From Aristolochia californica (taxonomy: Eukaryota > Streptophyta > Magnoliopsida > Piperales > Aristolochiaceae), in the NCBI GenBank assembly GCA_029961685.1, contig JARWKL010000013.1:24272922-24336921 (forward strand): a stretch of DNA of 64,000 nt, written 5' to 3'. Below are positions 57,411 to 64,000 of the stretch, piece after piece. Both the position numbers and the translations under genes were made by a program. The notes under the pieces are model-generated. The model made no database searches. It saw nothing but the letters and a program-made list of their open reading frames with translations, and was not told the DNA's origin. Positions within the stretch are counted from its first letter, which is position 1; each line of letters starts with the position of its first letter.

Positions 57411-57990
57411 ACCTTGTGTAAAGTTTTGGAAGCTACATGGGAAACCAGATTGGGCCATGGCTACCCCAGCCTCAGTTAAAATTGATAAACGAGAAGATAA
57501 GGTTGACTCACAATCCGGGCAGATGACCCTCACTTCTAAAGACTATGACACATTTTATAAAATGAAGTCCATTATGGAATATTCCCTTTCACCTTTACCT
57601 ACAGCTGCTACCACTATTGCTTCAGGTATGCTTTCCTCCTCTTCCTCCTCTTCCTCCTCTTCCTCTTGGATAATAGCCTTCAGGGCCTCTCAACATCTCT
57701 CATATAACAAACATTGCTCATTTCTTTATCTTCGTGTATTCCCCATAAATGTTTTACTATTGCTAATGGTACCCAATCCAAAGTATATGGCAAGGGATCC
57801 CCTTCCATTACACCTGCTATCACACTTCAAGATGTCCTATATGTTTCTCAATTCCCATTAAACTTACTCTCGGTAAGCCAACACAAAACATCTAAATTGC
57901 TCTATCATCTTCTCACCCTCTTCTTGTTTATTTTAGGATTTAACTATGAAGAGGGTGATTGGTGGTGGCCATGAAAAAGGGGGCTTGTAT
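57411..57990 (+). pseudogene. Copia protease region (55.2-kb element)
   Basis: 57385-57861 has a serine-rich run (coded by tcctcc repeats at 57638-57665) followed by SWIIAFRASQHLSYN, where the active-site DSGAS is AFRAS, so the protease is dead. Pre-integrase blocks follow in another frame (57714-57974). Confidence 0.78.
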
Positions 57991-58842
57991 TACTTCAACC
58001 TGCCTCTACTAGCTGCACTTTAATCCTCTACGTCTGAGGCACAACTTTGGCACAACCGGCTTGGTCATTAGTCTACACCTTCCTTTCACCATTTACTTCC
58101 TTCGTTAAACTCTTTATCTACTTTCAATTATGAGGTTTATCAATTAAGAAAACACCAAAAGAGTACTTATTCTCCTCGACCTAAAACTACCAGCGTTGCT
58201 CCTTTAGTACATTCTGATGTATGGTGACCATTTTGTGTCTCTAATATTTCTCATGTTAAATACTTTGTTACTTATGTTGATGATTTTACCCAAGTTACTT
58301 GGTTATATCTTTTCAAAGAAAGATCTAAAACAATTACTATATTTAAGGCCTTTCATGTTGTGGTCTTAACTCAGTTTGACAAGAAAATTCAAATACTTTG
58401 GTCTAATAATGCTAAAGAATATTTGTCTAGTGTGTTCCAGCCCTTCTGTGAAGGTCATGGACTTATTCATCAAACATCTTGTGCCTACAACCCTCAATAA
58501 AATGTGTTTTTGAAAAAACAAATCATCATCTCCTTGATGTTGCTTGGGGGCTTCCTCTACTCTATGAAGGTACCTTACTTTTATTGGCCTCATGCTCTAC
58601 TTACGGCTTGTTTTCATATCAATAGGTTACCTCCATTAGTACTGGGTCATAAGACTCCATATTCTGTGTTATTTCCTAGAGAAGACCCATTTTCTCTTCC
58701 CATAAAGGTTTTTGGATGTGCATGCTTTGTCCATATCACATCTCCTCAGAAAAGAAGACTTGCTCCTCGTTCTATGAAGTGCATTTTTTTGGGTTACTCT
58801 CGCACCCAAAAAGGTTATGTTTGTTACAATCCCACCCTTTGA
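57991..58842 (+). pseudogene. Copia integrase (55.2-kb element)
   Basis: AQLWHNRLGH is encoded near 58030; the core near 58215-58500 is partly readable; 58504-58842 gives VPYFYWPHALLTACFHINRL and IKVFGCACFVH, ending FLGYSRTQKGYVCYN. The codon for the catalytic glutamate region is lost around 58495 (NPQ then stop). Confidence 0.82.
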
Positions 58843-58851
58843 AGGTTACTT

Positions 58852-60003
58852 GTGTCTCGGGATGTGACTTTTTTTAGGACATCTCATTCTATTCCTCAAA
58901 AAGATGCTCTTCCAGGTTTGTCCTTCCCTCCTACAACTCCTTATCCATTTGTAATTTTTAAGGCCAACGTTACTCTGCCCTCTGATGCACCGACCGAAAC
59001 CTCACCTCTAGAGTTTTTGGATCCTTCTGAGATAAGTCCTTCTCCTATTCCATTTGATCCACAATTTGATACTTGGCCCATTGCTCTAAGAAAAAAATGT
59101 CGTTCCTGCTCTACTTCTCATCATATATCCAACTATATGTCTCACCATAGTTTATCTTCTGCTTGTTGTCATTTCCTTGCATCTCTTTCTTCCACTTCTA
59201 TTTTGTAGTCCTATTAGGAGGCCTTGAAACATCTAGGATAGAAGGCGGCCATGGATGAGGGATGAGGAAATGCAAGCTTTATATGAGAACCAAACATGGA
59301 ATTTAGCACCAGTTCTGAAAGGTAAGAAACTAGTGGGTTGTAAATGGGTGTTTTCCATCAAATACAATCCAGATGGGTCTATTGCTCGTCTTAAGGCACG
59401 ACTCATCGCTAAAGGGTACACTCAATGTTATGGAGTGGATTATGAGGAGATCTTCTCTACTATTGCCAAGTTACATTCAGTACGTATCTTATTATCACTC
59501 ATCGCTAACTCTTCATGGCCCATATATCAACTTGGTGTAAAAAATGTTATCTTAAATGGCGATATATGCGAGGAAATTTATATGGTTCAACTACCTGGTT
59601 ATGTAGTTGAGGGGGAGTCTGTATGTGACTTAAAGAAGTCCTTATATGGGCTCATGCCTGGTTTGATAAATTTAGACAAGTACTACTACGATTTGGATTT
59701 CGTCTGTGCTCAGTAGATCATTCGGTATATTTTAAAGATACCTCAAAAGGTAAGATATTATTGGTTGTGTATGTTGATGATATTATATTAATTGGCAATG
59801 ATGAGCATAAAATACAAGAAGTAAAAAATATGATAAGTCATGAATTCAAAACTAAAGATCTTGGGCATAGAAGTTCTTCAGTCCAAACATGGGATAATAT
59901 TGCCTTAGAAGAAGTATGTCTTGGACCTCCTCGAAGAAATAAGAATGATGGGGTGTCACCCAGCTGGCACACCTATGGATGCGAATGTAAAATTATGTGC
60001 TAG
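58852..60003 (+). pseudogene. Copia reverse transcriptase (55.2-kb element)
   Basis: 58852-59208 is the linker; 59255-59716 reads MQALYENQTWNLAPVL, LKARLIAKGYTQCYGVDYEE and LKKSLYGL; 59761-60003 has VVYVDDIILIGND with catalytic YVDD at 59770-59781. At least two frameshifts lie between. Confidence 0.85.
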
Positions 60004-60175
60004 TTCTGGAGAAGATATTGATATTGAAAAATATGAAAGACTCATGGGCAAACTTATCTACCTCATGGTAACTAGACCTGACATATCATATGTTGTAAGT
60101 GTGGTAAGTCAGTCCATGCATAAACAACAACTTACCCATTGGCAGGCCTTGGAGAGAATATTACCATACTTAACA
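60004..60175 (+). pseudogene. Copia RNase H, first block only (55.2-kb element)
   Basis: SGEDIDIEKYERLMGKLIYL, TRPDISYVVSVVSQSM and HWQALERILPYL are readable; the frame then enters the inserted LTR. Confidence 0.82.
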
Positions 60176-60587
60176 TGGTATGAATTTATGGAAAATAGAA
60201 ATACTTCATTGACTTCATTGACATATTATAATCAGAGTACATGAACCTCTATTTATAATATAGGAAGATAATAGAGTCCAATTACAATAAAACTACCTTT
60301 GCCCCAATTACACCCAAACTCTAACATTTAAAGATAAGTCATATCATAATTAAATAACCCACAATAAATAAAAGATTAACCTGACTAAAACTCCTTTAAA
60401 CTGAAACTCTTTTGTGGCAGTTGATAATAATAAGGATGCTAACTCGTGGCTATCTTTGTGGGTCCCACATGATCTTCCAACTTTGTGGGTCTCACTTCAT
60501 CTTCTTAAGGGCTTGGGCTCATCTTACACCACTCTTAGGTATGTGGGTCTTCTTTGGTCGTGTGGGCTTGGGACCTATCTTCCAACA
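60176..60587 (-). repeat. LTR (412 bp), minus orientation, left arm of the inverted pair
   Basis: Starts tggtatgaatttatgg (decayed TGTTGAATTTATGG) and ends ctatcttccaaca, followed by ctccccctcaagctgg, a polypurine-tract complement. It aligns in reverse with 62892-63280 (shared aatgaagtcaatgaagtattt and ctattataaatagag). Confidence 0.8.
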
Positions 60588-61080
60588 CTCCCCCTCAAGC
60601 TGGGGGTGAGAGGACATCATGAACTCTCAGCTTGCTGCAAATGATGTATAAAATCTTTTTTTTGTATAATGTGTCACATCTTCCAACACTCCCCCTCACA
60701 CTGGTGCTCTCGTTCATGAGGCCCAGCTAGCATAAGAAAAGTGATAGAAAAATCACTTCAAGTCCTATGACATTGCTCTTTAATCCAGTCAAATAACTCA
60801 TGTTGGATGTTCGACACACTCTCATCTTTTGTAGGTAGTGCCACTCCTATTAATGTAGGTAGTGGGTCTATACGTTGTTCAAAAGTGTAATAGAAAAACC
60901 CCTCCATCACCGTGTCCTTCCACAGGACAATGACTCTCAAGTGGTAAGAGTAATAAATGCCAATTCATTGGGGGTATAACATAGAGTTAGTAATAAACTC
61001 TTCCACCACGGTGAAATAACATAGATGTCCTTACGGGTAATGGATGTAGTAATAAGCCCATTCGTCATGGTGATGTAACA
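60588..61080 (-). other. 3' interior tail of the inverted pair, left arm
   Basis: Non-coding; the reverse complement aligns with 62438-62891 (shared caagctgagagttcatgatg, acttgagagtcattg and ggacacggtgatgg). The polypurine-tract plus LTR-start phrase occurs twice, at 60578-60605 and at 60675-60700. Confidence 0.72.
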
Positions 61081-61117
61081 TATACTGATTTGGTACACGG
61101 ATCATTCAAGTTGAATA

Positions 61118-62437
61118 ATAGAATTTTTTTATGCTTTCTAGGTTTATCATCTGAGTCTTTGAGACCGTAAGCTTGTGTAGTATATATTTGTTTACAAAAG
61201 CCGAAGTCATCACCTTTAAGCTGCCTTTGTATTTGTATGTCAGTACATTTTTCTTGTAGAATTGTCATTATGAATTTTGTTCTCTGTCCTATAGAATAAA
61301 GAAGTCCGGGATTACTTTCTTCTAACGATTGCTATTTATCATGAATTTCTTTTCCTAAAGCTCCTAGAATTTTTCTAAATAATTTTGTACTAAATCTTTG
61401 TTAAAAGCATATCCTGAGATACATGTATAATAAAAATAATATTTTAATTTTTTTTAACATATTTTTAAATTATAAAGGCTTAGTTGTTCTAAATATACCA
61501 CAACATCTTTCTGGAGTGTCATAGATTCTGAATTGGGATCATCTCCTGTTACTAGACTAAGTTCATTAGGCTTCCAAATTCTTCTTGGTTTACTCTCTTA
61601 TAAGTTTCCCATAAAGCTTTTACACTTTCTCCTAAAAATGTTTCTAAATACCTCTACATTTTTTCTGGATCTTGTGATTGAAAATTTTGTATATAGTCTA
61701 AAACTACTTGATTTTTCCAAACATCTAAAACTATAGTCCATTCTTGGGGATCATGGGCTGATAAATTAAGAATTTTTCCTTTTCCCATTTCTTGAAATTT
61801 TATGGGTCTTTCTATTTCTTTTCTTTTCCCCTTTGGCTTAACTTTGAATGGAAAACCTACTAGTTGTGTATAAGGATATTTGGGCATGTTTCCTGAAGTA
61901 TATACTTGTGGTGTAGGAGTGCTAACATAACTGCTACCAGGCATTCTTACTAAGTTTTCTGCATCCATAAAATCTTTTAGACTAATATTTTCTTCATTTA
62001 GCTGTTCTGCTACAGGTTCTAAAGGCATTGTTCCATTCTAATATTCTTTTCTTGGTCATAATAAAGATATTCTTCTTCTTTTATTGTTTTATTTTTTATT
62101 AGTTCTTCTTTTAGATGTAATAATTCTCTTTCATTTAATTCGAGCATTAGTTCTTTAGGGTAAATGATTTTATCTTGTTCTATTTCTATGTTAACTAAGC
62201 CATAATCCTCACTGGCAATAGATTCCGTTTCTTTTGATATTTTTTGTTCATAATTATTAAATCTAATATTGATATTTCCTTTAGTATTTGTATACATTAT
62301 GCTTTCTTCTGGACTAATTACTTTTTCTTCTCTAAATTTTAAGTTCCAATCTAATCCAGCTAATTCTTCAGGAGAATATTTTATAGGTTTTATTAATTAT
62401 AGTCCTTTATTACCTATTAAACCCTGTAAAAAAATAT
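61118..62437 (-). pseudogene. Endogenous pararetrovirus-like (Caulimoviridae) coat-protein region fragment
   Basis: Minus-strand frames 62019-62297 and 61654-62028 overlap by 10 bp and continue, broken by stops, to a frame at 61065-61268. The composition is AT-rich, unlike the neighbouring retroelements, and there are no copia motifs. The upstream part has acidic/Lys-rich helices. The middle part, with IERPIKF and a following EWTIVLDVWKNQ block, resembles the region before and within caulimovirid coat proteins, with florendovirus-like spacing. No protease, RT or movement-protein motif is present, so this is a 1.3-kb internal fragment, disrupted by several stops. It is flanked by inverted retroelement ends. 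Identification is by pattern, not by search. Confidence 0.5.
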
Positions 62438-62891
62438 CACGATTGGGTAACCATGACGGAGGAACTTATTATTACATCTACATCAACACCCCCTCCCCCT
62501 CCCCCTCCCCCCCTCTCCCCTCACCCCCTTGTAATGGCTTTTATGATTTTATGACTCCTATCACTTGAGAGTCATTGTTCCTATGGAGGGACACGGCGGT
62601 GGACACTTCAAAGCAATGCTGATAGACACACTACTGATAGAAGATGGAGTGTGCCCTACATCGAGCATTAAGACTGGAGTATGAAGCAATGGCTTACCGG
62701 CTAGGAGCGATTTTTATTCTCACTTATATTATGCCAGTAGGGCCTCATGGAAGGACGCAACAACATGAGGGGGAATGTTGGAAGATAAAGGCATATTGGA
62801 AGATGTGCCATTTTATACAAAAATATTCTATACATCATTTACAGCAAGCTGGGAGTTCATGTTGTTCTCTTACCCCCAGCATGAGGGGGAG
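62438..62891 (+). other. 3' interior tail of the inverted pair, right arm
   Basis: Non-coding counterpart of 60588-61080. A C-rich (CCCCCT)n-like tract lies at 62490-62530. The polypurine tract gcatgaggggga ends at 62890, one base before the LTR; a second copy of the same phrase, acatgagggggaatgttgg, is at 62764-62782. Confidence 0.7.
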
Positions 62892-63280
62892 TGTTGGAAA
62901 ATAATCTCAAGCCCACACGACCAAGGAAGGCCCACAAGATGGGCCCAAGCCCATAAGTAGGACCCACAATGATTACCATGAGCAGGGATCCTTATCACAT
63001 CAACTGGAGGATCAAGAAGGACTCACAAAAGTATCTTACCTTATGGTCATGTCAAAGAAGAGTTTTAGTTTGAGTTATGTTGGTCTTTTATCTATATTGA
63101 GTTATTTAATTATGTTAGGACTTATCTTTAAGTGTTAGAGTTTGCGTGTAATTGGGACAAGGGTAGTTTTATTGTAAGTGGACTCTACTACATTCCTCTA
63201 TTATAAATAGAGTTCATGTACTTTGATTACAACAAGTTAATGAAGTCAATGAAGTATTTCAATTTTTCATAAATTCAACA
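62892..63280 (+). repeat. LTR (389 bp), plus orientation, right arm of the inverted pair
   Basis: TGTTGGAAAATAATC start, CATAAATTCAACA end, preceded by a polypurine tract and not followed by a primer site, so it is a 3' LTR. TATA-like ctattataaatagagt is near 63200. Confidence 0.82.
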
Positions 63281-63583
63281 TGGACAATTTTGGATTTGAG
63301 GTTTTAGACTCTGATTTCAGATTTCCAAGGTCCCTGTTGCTCGACTGCGCCGCTGGAATTCCGTTGGGGTTTTTTGGCCCGTGGCCTCTCTTCCCGTCCG
63401 AAACTAAGTCTGCTCGAGCAAGATTAGGTCGTATGAACTTCTTTTTTGTGGCAGCGAGATGCCTCTAAATTACATACCATTCCTCCGGCATTTTAATGGA
63501 AGATTGACGTATCTCTTGTTGCATCTCACATACTAGGGTGCACATCATTCCTCTCGGGTTGAAGTGTCCATCATTGTGTTCTT
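63281..63583. other. Short unassigned stretch before the last primer site
   Basis: Somewhat GC-richer than its surroundings; a 62-codon plus frame (63280-63468) has no recognised domain. The right part is probably leader of the minus-strand element whose LTR starts at 63598. Confidence 0.4.
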
Positions 63584-63595
63584 GCTCTGATACCA
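63584..63595 (-). other. Primer binding site (tRNA-iMet type)
   Basis: gctctgatacca, the exact complement of the iMet primer site, two bases before the LTR at 63598. Confidence 0.85.
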
Positions 63596-63597
63596 GT

Positions 63598-64000
63598 TGT
63601 TAAGCACCTTGCCAATACTATCCAATGGACCGATCTGTTTGATAGCAGAAAGCCAAGTACTTAACCCTAGGATCATAACAATAAGATTTATACAGGTTCG
63701 CCTCAAGGTGAGATTATGTCTTGTCTTTCCTTGCTGCAGTAATCCACTATAAAGATGAAATATTTTATAAGAGAAATCACACACACTTACAAGTGTTTTT
63801 TCTCTAACCTCTCTCGGATGCAACTAATAATGCTCCTCAGATGATCAAACCCTAATAGCGGTGCCCCAAATATAAAGAGGAAACTAGGGCAATCGTGATA
63901 CAAGAGTAAAATTCCCAAACTACCCTTAATGAAAAAATAACTAATATATCAATGACCTGGCGATCCGTGTACTGACTCAGTGTAGGGTGTTGATTAGGCT
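63598..64000 (-). repeat. TNT1/Tork-like LTR, cut by the window end
   Basis: Starts tgttaagcacc; from 63690 on it follows the LTR of nested copia 1 (acaggttcgcctcaaggtga, ctgcagtaatccactat, gtagggtgttgattaggct). It retains the TATA-containing middle that nested copia 2 lacks. The first 90 bp differ from the other family members. Confidence 0.82.

Larger units (their letters stand above)
55206..60175 (+). mobile_element. Copia retrotransposon, 3' end missing
   Basis: 5' LTR 55206-55634, perfect primer site tggtatcagagc at 55635-55646, leader, gag, protease, integrase, RT and the first RNase H block on the plus strand. At 60175 the RNase H frame runs into an unrelated LTR in opposite orientation, so the 3' LTR is lost. 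Decayed by many stops. It belongs to the same gag/RT type as the 37.7-kb element. Confidence 0.85.

Overview
This is a transposon-rich stretch of a flowering-plant nuclear genome. It has one convincing host gene, a three-exon NAC transcription factor of the NST/SND1 secondary-wall type, at 17984-19378 on the plus strand. Almost everything else is Ty1/copia-type LTR retrotransposon sequence: complete, nested, solo-LTR, non-autonomous and decayed copies. MITE-like elements, microsatellites and a fragment that looks like an endogenous plant pararetrovirus make up the rest. The species cannot be named from sequence alone. The NAC protein is of the land-plant secondary-wall clade, and its residues do not clearly separate monocot, magnoliid or basal eudicot.

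Layout. 1-5592: minus-strand copia pieces, including an LTR with primer site (781-1381) and a decayed SIRE-like element (RT near 1.5-1.95 kb, gag near 3.4-4.1 kb, 1.45-kb LTR at 4138-5592). 5720-14005: a minus-strand non-autonomous LTR element split by a 5.2-kb TNT1/Tork-like copia (6174-11333), which itself carries a solo LTR (8928-9353); this is three levels of nesting. 14.0-22.7 kb: the gene island with the NAC gene, a duplicated promoter-side segment and two MITE-like copies downstream. 22714-29190: a complete but coding-dead plus-strand copia with LTRs, a TSD (ctgcg), PBS, PPT and an unusually long leader. 29.2-35.6 kb: a third MITE copy, AT-rich DNA, a solo LTR (31360-31835) and a 2.6-kb LTR element without gag-pol (32920-35553). 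35.8-37.3 kb: a tandem array of four foldback units separated by TA/GA microsatellites. 37.7-48.5 kb: a minus-strand copia whose right-hand LTR is split by a second TNT1/Tork-like element (43978-48235). 48.6-53.0 kb: a SIRE-like LTR with a nested solo LTR, tandemly duplicated with period 2135 bp. 53.4-55.2 kb: decayed env-like and RNase H remnants of that SIRE-like element. 55206-60175: a plus-strand copia missing its 3' end. 60176-63280: two inverted copies of one retroelement 3' end flanking a pararetrovirus-like fragment. 63.6-64.0 kb: an LTR cut by the window end.

No retroelement here keeps an intact gag-pol reading frame, so any movement would need help in trans. The NAC gene has good splice sites, an intact NAC domain and a full-length C-terminal region, and looks functional. 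No RNA gene, CRISPR or bacterial feature was found; one tRNA-derived sequence with pol III boxes lies antisense in the leader of the complete copia.
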